From assembly GCF_001281315.1 (NCBI RefSeq), contig NZ_CP012479.1, positions 3,534,001 to 3,598,000 on the forward strand: a stretch of DNA of 64,000 nucleotides. The letters are read 5' to 3'. The notes under the pieces were generated by a model. It saw only the letters and a program-made list of their open reading frames with translations. It had not been told where the DNA came from and searched no databases. This DNA is from Arthrobacter sp. ERGS1:01 (lineage in GTDB: Bacteria; Actinomycetota; Actinomycetes; Actinomycetales; Micrococcaceae). Positions 18,425-27,008 of the stretch are shown here, piece after piece. Position 1 is the stretch's first letter. The number at the start of each line of letters is the position of its first letter. The translations under genes and the position numbers were made by a program.

Positions 18425-21178
18425 CTACTTCTTTGCGGCGACCTTCTTCTTGGCGGGGGGCTTCTTGGCCGGCGCCTTGGCCGTGCGCTTGACCGGTCCG
18501 CGTTCGCGCTTGTCGGCCAGCAGGCCAATCGCGATCTCACGGGTCAATTCCTCGACATCGGTGCCGCGGGGCACCGTGATGTTGGTGACGCCGTCGGTGA
18601 TGTACGGGCCGAAGCGGCCCTCCTTCACCACGATCTTCTTGCCGGAGACGGGGTCGTCGCCAAATTCGGCCAGCGGCGGCACGGCGGTGCGGGCGCCACG
18701 CTGCTTGGGCTGGGAGTAGATCTCCAGGGCGGCCTCGAGGGTGATCGTGAAGATCTCCTCCTCGCTGCCGATGGAGCGCGAATCGGAGCCCTTCTTCAGG
18801 TACGGACCAAACCGGCCGTTTTGCACGGTGATCTCGGTGCCCTCGGCATCGGTGCCCAACACGCGCGGCAGGCTCATGATGGCCAGGGCCTCATCCAACG
18901 TGACGGAGTCGACGGTCATGGTCTTGAACAGCGAGCCGGTGCGCGGTTTGGCCTTGACGGGCTTCTTCGGCGGCTTCGGCTTGCCATTCTTGTAGTACTC
19001 GACCGGCTGGTTGGCGATTTCCTCTTCGGTCATCTCCGGGATCACCTCGGTCACGTACGCGCCGTAGCGGCCGTTCTTGGCCACCACGGTGTGCCCGCTG
19101 GCGGGATCGACGCCGAGCACGCGCTCCTCCGGCGCCGCGGTCTCCATGAGTTCCTGGGCCTTGGCGGGCGTGAGCTCGTCGGGGGCCAGGTCCTCGGGGA
19201 CGTTGGCACGGGCGGCCTCGATGATTTCACCGGTCTTGGGGTCGAGGGTGGGAACGGTGCTTTCCAGGTACGGGCCAAACTTGCCCACGCGCAGCACCAG
19301 GGTGTCGGTGATGGGCATGGAGTTGATGTCGCGGGCGTCGATTTCGCCAAGGTTGTTGACGATGCTCAACAGGCCGGCATCCTCGTCGTCACCAAAGTAG
19401 AAGCGCTTGAGCCAGTCGGAGCCCTGCTCCTGGCCGTTGGCGATCCTGTCCAGCCCGGTTTCCATGCCGGCCGTGAACTTGTAGTCCACGTAGTCGGTGA
19501 AGTGCTGCTCCAGCAGGCGGATCACGGAGAACGCAACCCAGCTGGGCACCAGGGCCGAACCCTGCTTGCGCACGTAGCCGCGGTCCATGATGGTGGACAG
19601 CGTGGACGCGTAGGTGGACGGGCGGCCAATGTCGCGCTCTTCCATTTCCTTCGTCAGCGACGCTTCCGTGAAGCGCGGCGGCGGAGACGTCTCGTGGCCG
19701 CTGGCCGTGACATCGGCCGCCGTCAGGACGTCGGCTTCCTTGACGTTGGGCAGGCGGCGGTCCGAATCGTCGGAATCGTTGCGGGATTCGTCGCGGCCTT
19801 CCTCGTAGGCGGCCAGGAAGCCGCGGAAGGTGATGACGGTACCGGAGGCCGAGAACTCGGCATCCTGGCCGTCGGCGGCGACGGCACCCAACTTGATGGT
19901 CGCCGTCGAGCCCTTGGCGTCGGCCATCTGGGAGGCGACGGTGCGCTTCCAGATCAGCTCGTAGAGCTTGAATTCGTCGCCGCGGAGGGCGCTGGCCACC
20001 TGGGCCGGGGTGCGGAAGGAGTCACCGGCGGGGCGGATGGCCTCGTGGGCCTCCTGCGCGTTGGAGCTCTTGTTCGCGTAGACGCGCTTGGCGGCGGGGA
20101 TGAACTCGGGGCCGTACAGCTCGGAGGCCTGCCGGCGGGCCGCGTTGACGGCCTCGTCGCTCAGCGAGGAGGAGTCGGTACGCATATAGGTGATGTAACC
20201 GTTTTCGTACAGCCGCTGGGCGGTCGACATGGTCGACTTCGAGGAGAAGCGCAGCTTGCGGCCGGCTTCCTGCTGGAGGGTCGACGTCGTAAACGGCGGG
20301 GCGGGCCGGCGCGTGTACGGCTTGTGCTCCACGGAGCGGACGGTGAAGTCCGCCTGCTGCAGGCTCTCGGCGAGGGCCTTGGCAGCAACCTCGTCCAGGT
20401 GGGCCACGTTCTTGCCTGTCAGTTCACCCTTGTCGTTGAAGTCGCGGCCCGAGGCGACGCGGCGGCCGTCCAGGGCGGCCAGCTTGGCGCTGAAGGATTC
20501 GCCCGCGGCGGCGTCGGGGGTGAAGGTGCCGGCCAGGTCCCAGTAGCTGGCCGAACGGAACGCCATGCGCTCCCGTTCGCGCTCCACCACCATGCGGGTC
20601 ACCACTGACTGCACGCGGCCGGCGGAGAGTCCGCGGGAGACCTTGCGCCACAGCACGGGGGAAATCTCGTAGCCGTACAGGCGGTCCAGCACACGGCGGG
20701 TTTCCTGCGCGTCCACGAGGTCGGTGTCCAGCTCACGCAGGTTGCCCAGGGCGCGCTGCAGGGACTCCTTGGTGATTTCGGCAAACGTCATGCGGTGCAC
20801 GGGCACCTTTGGCTTGAGCACCTCGAGCAGGTGCCACGCGATGGCTTCGCCCTCGCGATCCCCATCGGTTGCGAGGTAGAGTTCGTCGGCGTCCTTGAGC
20901 TGCGCCTTGAGCTCGGCCACCTTCTTCTTCTTGTCCGGGGAGACCACGTAGTACGGCTTGAAGTCGTTTTCCAGGTCGACGGCGAACTTGCCGATCGGGG
21001 ACTTCTTCAACTCCGCGGGCAGGTCGGAAGGCTGCGGCAGGTCACGGATGTGGCCGATGGAGGCCTCGACGACGAATCCCTCGCCAAGATACTTGGCGAT
21101 GGTCTTGCTCTTCGCGGGGGACTCTACGATGACGAGCTTTTTGCCGGTTTTCGGCTTGCTGGCTGCCTTGGTGGGCAC
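18425..21178 (-). CDS. topA: DNA topoisomerase I (type IA)
   Basis: 917 residues. The Toprim domain opens the protein (KKLVIVESPAKSKTIAKYL, then LATDGDREGEAIAWHLLE), and the catalytic tyrosine is in GYITYMRTDSSSLSDEA. Three or four C-terminal GRFGPYL/GRYGAYV-type repeats (topoisomerase C-repeats, no zinc fingers) precede a Lys/Ala-rich tail ending KKKVAAKK, as is usual in actinobacteria. It relaxes negative supercoils. The gene is single, with a terminator behind it. The long reading frames on its opposite strand are codon-bias shadows. Confidence 0.97.
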   Translation of the reverse strand: MPTKAASKPKTGKKLVIVESPAKSKTIAKYLGEGFVVEASIGHIRDLPQPSDLPAELKKSPIGKFAVDLENDFKPYYVVSPDKKKKVAELKAQLKDADELYLATDGDREGEAIAWHLLEVLKPKVPVHRMTFAEITKESLQRALGNLRELDTDLVDAQETRRVLDRLYGYEISPVLWRKVSRGLSAGRVQSVVTRMVVERERERMAFRSASYWDLAGTFTPDAAAGESFSAKLAALDGRRVASGRDFNDKGELTGKNVAHLDEVAAKALAESLQQADFTVRSVEHKPYTRRPAPPFTTSTLQQEAGRKLRFSSKSTMSTAQRLYENGYITYMRTDSSSLSDEAVNAARRQASELYGPEFIPAAKRVYANKSSNAQEAHEAIRPAGDSFRTPAQVASALRGDEFKLYELIWKRTVASQMADAKGSTATIKLGAVAADGQDAEFSASGTVITFRGFLAAYEEGRDESRNDSDDSDRRLPNVKEADVLTAADVTASGHETSPPPRFTEASLTKEMEERDIGRPSTYASTLSTIMDRGYVRKQGSALVPSWVAFSVIRLLEQHFTDYVDYKFTAGMETGLDRIANGQEQGSDWLKRFYFGDDEDAGLLSIVNNLGEIDARDINSMPITDTLVLRVGKFGPYLESTVPTLDPKTGEIIEAARANVPEDLAPDELTPAKAQELMETAAPEERVLGVDPASGHTVVAKNGRYGAYVTEVIPEMTEEEIANQPVEYYKNGKPKPPKKPVKAKPRTGSLFKTMTVDSVTLDEALAIMSLPRVLGTDAEGTEITVQNGRFGPYLKKGSDSRSIGSEEEIFTITLEAALEIYSQPKQRGARTAVPPLAEFGDDPVSGKKIVVKEGRFGPYITDGVTNITVPRGTDVEELTREIAIGLLADKRERGPVKRTAKAPAKKPPAKKKVAAKK

Positions 21179-21369
21179 GGTACTCCTACAGGGAATGAAA
21201 GATGGGCGAACGGCGCCCCATGAGCCTAGTTCACCATATTTCTACCGTGAACGCGTATTGCTTGTGAAACGCAACCACCTTTTCGGACCGTGTGGAGGAG
21301 GCTTTGTGACGCGGTTCATTCCTTTTTTCATCCCCGCACGGATAGGGCCGCAATGGCCCGCGACTTCGC

Positions 21370-22017
21370 CTACTCCCCCGCGGGCGGCACCTCGGGCACC
21401 AGGATCATCGTCACGTAGCTGTGCCGGGCCCCGGCGACGGCGGGGCCGACTTCCGCGGACTCGCTCAGCGCCCGGTAACGGTCGGAGAGTGCACGGTACT
21501 CGGCGGCAAACTCCTCCGACTGCTCCTTGGTGAGCAGGAACTTGCTGGAGGCGATCTCGAAGGTGGGCTTGTCGGCCTCGCCGAATTCCTGGGAGTACTT
21601 CAAAGCCCGCACCACCCGGTCGCGGGCGGTGCCCAGGGTGACGTCGATGAAGGATGAGTTCAACAGGTCCGAGGCACCGGCCAGGCTGCCCACTGTCAGC
21701 GTGTCCCCCGCGGCCTTCCAATACCGTTCCCGGCCGTCGCCGATTGACTCGGCGCGCACCACATAGCCCCATTTCTGCAGGGCGCGCAGGTGGTAGCTCA
21801 TGGCGCTGGGGGTCAGACCAAACCGGCCGGCGAGCTCGGTGGCGGTGTGGGCGCGCTTGGAGCTGAACAGTTCGTCGATCACCTCGAGGCGCACCTTGTG
21901 CGCCAGCGCCCGGATGGCCAGGGGGTCGGTGATCTTCACGACGACGCGGTCGTCGGAGGACCCGTCCCGGCCGTCCTGCCCGCCGGCAGCCTCCGCACCC
22001 CGGTTTTGTTTGCTCAT
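21370..22017 (-). CDS. ArsR-like winged-helix regulator, divergent from an MFS gene
   Basis: 215 residues. After a charged N-terminus, DPLAIRALAHKVRLEVIDEL and TELAGRFGLTPSAMSYHLRALQKWGYV form the DNA-binding winged helix, and RERYWKAAG is the wing. The C-terminal 110 residues are a helical domain with no metal-binding cysteines. The start at ATG 22017 is chosen because upstream in-frame codons run into the operator and promoter. A perfect inverted repeat lies in the 69-base gap before the divergent transporter gene, so the natural reading is a local repressor of that exporter. Confidence 0.82.
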   Translation of the reverse strand: MSKQNRGAEAAGGQDGRDGSSDDRVVVKITDPLAIRALAHKVRLEVIDELFSSKRAHTATELAGRFGLTPSAMSYHLRALQKWGYVVRAESIGDGRERYWKAAGDTLTVGSLAGASDLLNSSFIDVTLGTARDRVVRALKYSQEFGEADKPTFEIASSKFLLTKEQSEEFAAEYRALSDRYRALSESAEVGPAVAGARHSYVTMILVPEVPPAGE

Positions 22018-22062
22018 GGCACCAGCATAGCCACCATCTGAAACGAATGCTTTACATTGCAA

Positions 22063-22084
22063 TTATGAAGGACTACCTTCATAA
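22063..22084. promoter_or_regulatory. Operator-like inverted repeat in the HTH/MFS divergent promoter
   Basis: TTATGAAGG and CCTTCATAA separated by ACTA. The right arm ends two bases before the MFS start codon, and TTTACA (22051-22056) could be the -35 box. A dimeric regulator bound here would block the MFS promoter. Confidence 0.65.
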
Positions 22085-22086
22085 CT

Positions 22087-23331
22087 ATGAAACAGACACT
22101 TCAGAACTTGGCGGTCGCTCCTCCCGTGCCGCTACTGCGCAACCGGGACTTCGTGCTGGCCGGTACGGCCCGGTTCGTGGCGGCGGTCGGGTACGGCGCC
22201 GTCGTCGTGTCCGTGATGCTGCACCTGCAGTCCACGCTCAACGGGAGGGCCGGGGTGTGGGCCGTCACGGCGTATTTGTTGCTGTCCACCCTGCCCACGG
22301 TGTTGCTGGCGCCGTGGGCCGGACGGCTCGTGGACACCCGCGACTCCCGGACGCTGGCCATTGCCTCGTCCCTGCTTGCCGCCGCGGCGGTCGCGGCCAT
22401 GGCTGCCTGCGTTGGATTGCTGGCCGACTATGTGCCGGCCCTGTTTGTCCTCACCCTGGTGTTGGAAACGGCCATCGCCATCTCCACGCCCACGTGGTCG
22501 GCCCTGCTGCCGCGGATTGTCGGGGAGGAAAATACGCCGCGGGCCCTGGGCTCCATGCAGGCCACGCTCATGCTGGCGCAACTTGCGGGCCCGGCAATTG
22601 GCGGCATCCTGCTCGGGGCCGGCGGCCTGGCCGCCAGCTTTTGGGCCGCCGCAGCCTGCTACGGCTTGCTGGCGCTGGGTGCCCGCATGATCCGCACCCG
22701 CCGGGCGCCGTCGCCGGAGCACGACGCCGGCGCCCCCCGACTGCTCGACGGCCTGCGCCTGCTCAACCGGGACAAGCTGATGTGGGCACTTTTAGGGGGA
22801 ACCATGTTCGTGGTGCTGGCCGCCGAGGCGATCAACGTCCTGGAGGTCTTTCTGGCACGGGTCGCCCTGGGCGCCTCGCCCGCCGAATACGGCTTCCTGG
22901 CCGCGGCGATGGGTGCCGGCATGGTGGGCGGCTCGCTCGCCGCCGGGCGCATCACCACGGAGAAGGTGCGCGTGGGCGTCTTTGTGCTGAGCATTGCCGG
23001 CACGGGCGCCGGGCTTCTCCTGATGGGGACGGCGCCGCAGCTGGCACTGCTCTACGTCTACGCCGCTGCCGTGGGTGCCTGGGTCGGGGCGTTGAACGCC
23101 ACCTTTGGCGCGTTGTTGCTCCTGCGCACGCCCGAGCAGCAGCGCGGCCAGGTGTCCGCCATGGCCAACGGGCTCACCCGCGCCGTGTCCATCGGGGCGC
23201 TCGGTGCCGGCGGCATCCTGGGCAGCGTGTTTGATCCCCGGCTGGGCTTCGCCGTGTGTGGCGCGGCGACCCTGGCAGTGGCCGTCGGGACGGCCGTCGT
23301 CATTGCCCGGGCCTACCGCACCGGCGCGTAG
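22087..23331 (+). CDS. MFS transporter
   Basis: 414 residues with about twelve hydrophobic segments. The loop motif between segments 2 and 3 is seen as LLAPWAGRLVDTRDSRTLA, and the segment 5 region as AQLAGPAIGGILLGAGG. It is of the DHA3-like drug-exporter type, with Arg/Lys at cytoplasmic loops. The gene has no obvious Shine-Dalgarno close to its ATG. The divergent regulator and operator suggest substrate-induced export; the substrate is not deducible. Confidence 0.85.
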   Translation: MKQTLQNLAVAPPVPLLRNRDFVLAGTARFVAAVGYGAVVVSVMLHLQSTLNGRAGVWAVTAYLLLSTLPTVLLAPWAGRLVDTRDSRTLAIASSLLAAAAVAAMAACVGLLADYVPALFVLTLVLETAIAISTPTWSALLPRIVGEENTPRALGSMQATLMLAQLAGPAIGGILLGAGGLAASFWAAAACYGLLALGARMIRTRRAPSPEHDAGAPRLLDGLRLLNRDKLMWALLGGTMFVVLAAEAINVLEVFLARVALGASPAEYGFLAAAMGAGMVGGSLAAGRITTEKVRVGVFVLSIAGTGAGLLLMGTAPQLALLYVYAAAVGAWVGALNATFGALLLLRTPEQQRGQVSAMANGLTRAVSIGALGAGGILGSVFDPRLGFAVCGAATLAVAVGTAVVIARAYRTGA

Positions 23332-23335
23332 CGAC

Positions 23336-23360
23336 GCCCGGCGAAAGACCCGCGCCGGGC
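23336..23360. terminator. Hairpin between convergent MFS and methyltransferase genes
   Basis: Arms GCCCGGCG and CGCCGGGC with a nine-base loop, four bases after the MFS stop. Confidence 0.6.
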
Positions 23361-23380
23361 CGACGTTTTCCGTCCGGCTA

Positions 23381-25027
23381 TCAGTCCTCGGCGGGCAGCA
23401 GGAAGCCGTCCCGGACCAGGTTGCACACCTCGCCGTACAGGGCGTCGGCGAATTCCTTGTCCTCGCGCTCCAGCAGTGTCGCAAGCGCCGGGATCAGTTG
23501 GCCCACCGTAAGGTCGCCGTCGCTCGCGGAAACAAAGCCGGCCAGTTCGGTGCTGAGCAGGTTGGTGCGGCGCAGCCCGGCGCCCTGGCGCAGCAGGATC
23601 ACCCCGGGATGTTCGGCGCCGGGCTTTTGGTGGCGCTCCTCCGTGACGTCCTCGGCCACCACGAGCCGCTCCCCCAGGATGGATTCGCGGGCATCGAGCC
23701 AGGCTTCCCGCTCCAGGGTGGCCGCCAGGTGCGGGCCCACGGGCTGTTCAATCGGGTAGAGGATTTCCTCGAAGCGGGTGTCCGTCGTGAAGTTCCACGC
23801 CGGCGCCCCCTCGGCGGTCACGGATTCCGGGCGGCGCAGCAGGATGTAGCCAAAGCCGATTCCGGCCACGTAGCGGGAGGCGAAATCGCGCAGGTAGTCC
23901 GCGTAGGCGTTCGCATAGGCGTCCGAATCCCTGCCCTGGGAGGCGTCCTGCAACCAGGTTTCGGCGTAGCCGCCCGGGCTGACCTGCTCGCGCTGGATGA
24001 ACCAGGCCTGGGTGTCCTCGGGCACCCACTTCCGGGGGCGGTCCCACCAGTCGCGGATGGCGCCGTCGTCACCGCGCACCACCTCCCAGTTGCCGAGCAT
24101 CTGGGCCATGCCGCCCGGGGCAAGGATGGCCGGCAGGCCGCGGACAAGGCTTTCAACAATGACATCCCCGGCCAGCCCGCCATCGCGGTAGGTGAACTGC
24201 TCGCCGGACCCCTCGCCCTCGTGGCGGGGCGTGATGACGAACGGCGGGTTGGAGACCACCAGGTCGAACCGCTCCCCCGCCACGGGCTCCAACAGGCTAC
24301 CCAGGCGCAGGGAGATGCGGGCGTCCTCGTTGTGGGGATCAAAATCGGTGGCCACCAGGCCCAGCGCAGCGGAGTTGAGCATGAGGTTGAAGCGGGTGAA
24401 CGCCAGGGCCCGGATGGAAATATCGGTGGCCACCACGGTGCTGGCATGGTGGAGCAGGTGGAAGAGCTGGATTCCGCACCCCGTGCCAAGGTCAAGCGCC
24501 CGGCCCACCACGCTGCGAATGGTGCCCTGCGCCAGCGTCAGCGAGGCCTGGCCAATCCCCAACACATGGTCCTTGCGGAGCACGCCGGGACGCTGGTGCG
24601 CACCGAGGTCGCTGGCCACCCACAGATCGGTGTCGTTCTCACCGGGAGTGGCGGCGGGCCAGCCGTAGGGGCGCAGGTCCACGGCGGCACGCAAAAGCGC
24701 TGAGTCGTGGGCGGATTCAATCAGGCCCAGGGCTGCGAGCGCGTCGAGGCCAATCCCGGGCAGTGCCGCGGCCAGGGCTTCCGGGGTGACGGTTTCGGCC
24801 AGCAGCCACAGGCGCACGACGACGGCCAGCGGCTTGGTGTTCTCCCGCAACGCCAATGACGCCGGCACCGTCTGGTCCCGGCCCAGCGCCTGGTGGGCGT
24901 CGTCGCCCAGGAGCTCCGCGACGCCGTCGACCGTGTAGTTCAGTGCTGTGAGGTCGGCGGCGAGCGCCTTGAGCAGTTCGGGGTTGTCACTGCGCGGGGC
25001 GTCCGGGACGGCGGCAAAATCAGTCAT
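23381..25027 (-). CDS. SAM-dependent methyltransferase with N-terminal DUF7059-type domain
   Basis: 548 residues. The first 150 are a helical domain (ELLKALAADLTALNYTVDGV). The Rossmann methyltransferase core follows: RALDLGTGCGIQLFHLL (motif I), VVATDISIRALAFTRFNL, and the NPPF-type catalytic motif LVVSNPPFVITPRH. NPPF/NPPY enzymes methylate the amide or exocyclic nitrogen of Gln, Ade or Gua, so release-factor, rRNA or DNA substrates are all possible; the fusion with the N-terminal domain is typical of actinobacteria and its target is not established. It stands alone, facing the MFS gene. Confidence 0.82.
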   Translation of the reverse strand: MTDFAAVPDAPRSDNPELLKALAADLTALNYTVDGVAELLGDDAHQALGRDQTVPASLALRENTKPLAVVVRLWLLAETVTPEALAAALPGIGLDALAALGLIESAHDSALLRAAVDLRPYGWPAATPGENDTDLWVASDLGAHQRPGVLRKDHVLGIGQASLTLAQGTIRSVVGRALDLGTGCGIQLFHLLHHASTVVATDISIRALAFTRFNLMLNSAALGLVATDFDPHNEDARISLRLGSLLEPVAGERFDLVVSNPPFVITPRHEGEGSGEQFTYRDGGLAGDVIVESLVRGLPAILAPGGMAQMLGNWEVVRGDDGAIRDWWDRPRKWVPEDTQAWFIQREQVSPGGYAETWLQDASQGRDSDAYANAYADYLRDFASRYVAGIGFGYILLRRPESVTAEGAPAWNFTTDTRFEEILYPIEQPVGPHLAATLEREAWLDARESILGERLVVAEDVTEERHQKPGAEHPGVILLRQGAGLRRTNLLSTELAGFVSASDGDLTVGQLIPALATLLEREDKEFADALYGEVCNLVRDGFLLPAED

Positions 25028-25068
25028 TGCACCAGCCTACCGAGTGGAGGCCGGGGTAGACTGGCGGC

Positions 25069-25140
25069 ATGGAACAGATCCAGCGATTTACCTGCCCTCG
25101 GCCGCATCCGGCCGCATGGGCTGCTTCGCTGACGCGCTAG
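25069..25140 (+). CDS. Possible 23-codon leader ORF before the PheRS-like gene
   Basis: An open frame starting MEQIQRF and ending SLTR lies 65 bases before the PheRS-like gene. TAGACT eight bases before the ATG would give a leaderless message. A GGGGTT/AACCCC stem (25163-25193) follows it. It has only one Phe codon, so attenuation by phenylalanine is weakly supported; it may be chance. Confidence 0.25.
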   Translation: MEQIQRFTCPRPHPAAWAASLTR

Positions 25141-25204
25141 GTCCATCCGGTTCCGCGGCTGAGGGGTTGATTCCCATCCACGCCGCGAACCCCAAGGACT
25201 TCCC

Positions 25205-26338
25205 ATGCACACCCAACTTTCACGCACCGAACTCAACCTCACCGAGCTCAACCAGGCCCTGGCCATCCCGGACCTGAGCGATCCCGGCTCCGGCCACGCC
25301 ATGGCCGCCCTGCTGCGGGACGTCACCGACGCCCTGGCCGGCACCTGGGGCGTCCCGGTCGAGACGCACCGGCTCAGCCCGCTGGTGGCCACCCGGGACA
25401 ATTACGACCGGCTCGGTTACAGCCCGGACGACGTCACCCGGGATTCACGCTACTCCCGGCATGTGAGCCCCACCGTGATGCTGCGCAGCCACACCTCGGC
25501 CGGCGTGCCGGCACTGCTGGATTCCCTGCGCGGGGTCCAGGACCGCTACGACACCCTCCACGTGCTGCCCGGTCTTGTGTACCGGCGCGACGCCGTGGAC
25601 CGCACTCATGTGGGGACCCCGCACCAGGTGGATTTGTGGCGGTTGCAGTCGCGCGGACTGCTGGGCGTTGCCGAGCTGCACGCCATGTTGGGTGCCGTGG
25701 TTGACGCCGTGCTGCCCGGTGCGCGGTGGCGTGCCACGGCCAGCGCACATTCCTATACGACGGCGGGGGTCCAGCTGGACGTGTGGGTTGGCGGCGCGTG
25801 GCTGGAGTTGGCGGAGGCCGGGCTGGTGGCGGCGTCGGTGTTGCGGGCCGCCGGGCTGGATCCCCGCAGGTGGGGCGGGCTGGCCTTGGGCATGGGGCTG
25901 GACCGTGCAGTGATGCTGCGCAAGGGCATCGACGACATCCGGCTGCTGCGCTCCGCCGATCCCCGCGTCGCCGCGCAGATGGGCGACCTGGCGCCCTACC
26001 GGCCGGTGTCGGCCATGCCGCCCATGCGTCGGGACCTGTCCCTGGTTTGCAAGGACGACGTCGACGCCGAGGTTTTGGGTGACGCCGCCCGCACGGCGCT
26101 GGGAAAGGACGCCGAGGTGTTGGCCGGGCTTGAGGTGCTGGCCGCGACCCCCGCCGCGCATTTGCCGGCCGCCGCCGCGGGCCGGTTGGGCATCCGGTCG
26201 GGCCAGGCCAACGTCCTGGTGCGCCTGACCCTGCAGTCGCTGGAGCGGACCCTCACCACCGCGGAGTCGAACGCCATGCGCAACCGGGTCTACCTGGCGC
26301 TCCATGAGGGCCCGGAACTGGAGCTGATCGCCGTGTAG
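25205..26338 (+). CDS. Single-chain PheRS-like protein (PheS core plus FDX-ACB domain)
   Basis: 377 residues. Residues 1-270 carry class II synthetase features of PheS: motif 2-like LPGLVYRRDAVDRTHVGTPH and motif 3-like GLALGMGLDRAVMLRKGIDD. Residues 285-377 form an FDX-ACB-like anticodon-binding domain (MPPMRRDLSLV ... ALHEG), normally found on PheT. The layout is that of the monomeric mitochondrial PheRS rather than the bacterial tetramer, and the PheT editing and Myf domains are absent. ATG 25205 follows AAGGA. Normal pheS and pheT are expected elsewhere, so this is a paralogue of unknown function: amino-acid ligation to something else, a second PheRS or a regulator. Confidence 0.8.
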   Translation: MHTQLSRTELNLTELNQALAIPDLSDPGSGHAMAALLRDVTDALAGTWGVPVETHRLSPLVATRDNYDRLGYSPDDVTRDSRYSRHVSPTVMLRSHTSAGVPALLDSLRGVQDRYDTLHVLPGLVYRRDAVDRTHVGTPHQVDLWRLQSRGLLGVAELHAMLGAVVDAVLPGARWRATASAHSYTTAGVQLDVWVGGAWLELAEAGLVAASVLRAAGLDPRRWGGLALGMGLDRAVMLRKGIDDIRLLRSADPRVAAQMGDLAPYRPVSAMPPMRRDLSLVCKDDVDAEVLGDAARTALGKDAEVLAGLEVLAATPAAHLPAAAAGRLGIRSGQANVLVRLTLQSLERTLTTAESNAMRNRVYLALHEGPELELIAV

Positions 26339-26354
26339 TGCGCCGACGACGGCC

Positions 26355-26420
26355 TGCGGGGGCTGGTGTGGTGATTCGCCCCCGGCCGGCCGGCGTCGGA
26401 TCACCACATCAACCCCCGCA
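26355..26420. terminator. Long inverted repeat between convergent genes
   Basis: Two 21-base arms match at 19 positions (TGCGGGGG and ATCACCAC ends) around a 24-base GC-rich centre. It is a likely bidirectional terminator for the PheRS-like and cysteine hydrolase genes, though there is no T tract. Confidence 0.6.
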
Positions 26421-26438
26421 CGGTTTGCGTTGACGCGC

Positions 26439-27008
26439 CTACCCTGCAGCCGGCGGCGTTTCAGCCAGATAATCGGCGCTGTCCATGACCCTACACAGGG
26501 GTTGCAGCAGTTCGAGCAGCGCCAGGGTCTGTTGCTGGGCCTCGTCACTGACCGCCGCGCAGGCGTCGGCAATCACGGTGACGTACCGGCCGGCGTCGAC
26601 CGCGCCCAGCGCCGTCGCGAGGATGCAGCAGTCGGTGGCAACGCCGGTGATCACCATTTCCCCGCCCGCCGGGATCAGTGCCGCAAGTTCGGGCCCCCAT
26701 TTGGAGAACGTGGTCTTGGAAACGATGCTGCTTCCGGGCGGCACGTCCACCGTGATGTCCCAGGCGGGCGCGTCCGGCGGCAGCAGCATCTCATCCCAGC
26801 GCTCGTAATAGGCCTGCCAGGCGCCCTGGACGTCCTGCGGATCGGCGACGAACCGCGTGTAGACGGCCGGCCCGGCCAGGTGGTCCGCCAAGCCCTTGAT
26901 GACCGGGACGATCTCGTCGTACCGCGGCACGGCCCACTGGCTGGCCAGGTCGCGAAAGCCGCTTTGCATGTCGATGACCACCAGGGTGGCGTTGTGCGGG
27001 GTGTTCAT
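26439..27008 (-). CDS. Cysteine hydrolase (isochorismatase-like)
   Basis: 189 residues. The catalytic triad is visible: Asp in LVVIDMQSGF, Lys in IVSKTTFSKWG and Cys in GVATDCCILAT, with the cis-peptide VATD before it. Family members cleave amides and ureides (nicotinamidase, N-carbamoyl and ureidoacrylate amidohydrolases) or isochorismate. The start overlaps the permease stop (TGATG), so it is made with the NCS1 permease. In the E. coli Rut pathway the equivalent enzyme is RutB. The likely substrate is an N-heterocycle breakdown product, by inference. Confidence 0.85.
   Translation of the reverse strand: MNTPHNATLVVIDMQSGFRDLASQWAVPRYDEIVPVIKGLADHLAGPAVYTRFVADPQDVQGAWQAYYERWDEMLLPPDAPAWDITVDVPPGSSIVSKTTFSKWGPELAALIPAGGEMVITGVATDCCILATALGAVDAGRYVTVIADACAAVSDEAQQQTLALLELLQPLCRVMDSADYLAETPPAAG

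Noticed and set aside
18251..20608. A 785-codon open frame antisense to topA
   Set aside because: It is a codon-bias shadow of the high-GC topA gene; topA itself has complete motifs.
25028..25204. T-box riboswitch before the PheRS-like gene
   Set aside because: No specifier or T-box sequence (such as TGGNACCGCG) could be found in 177 bases.
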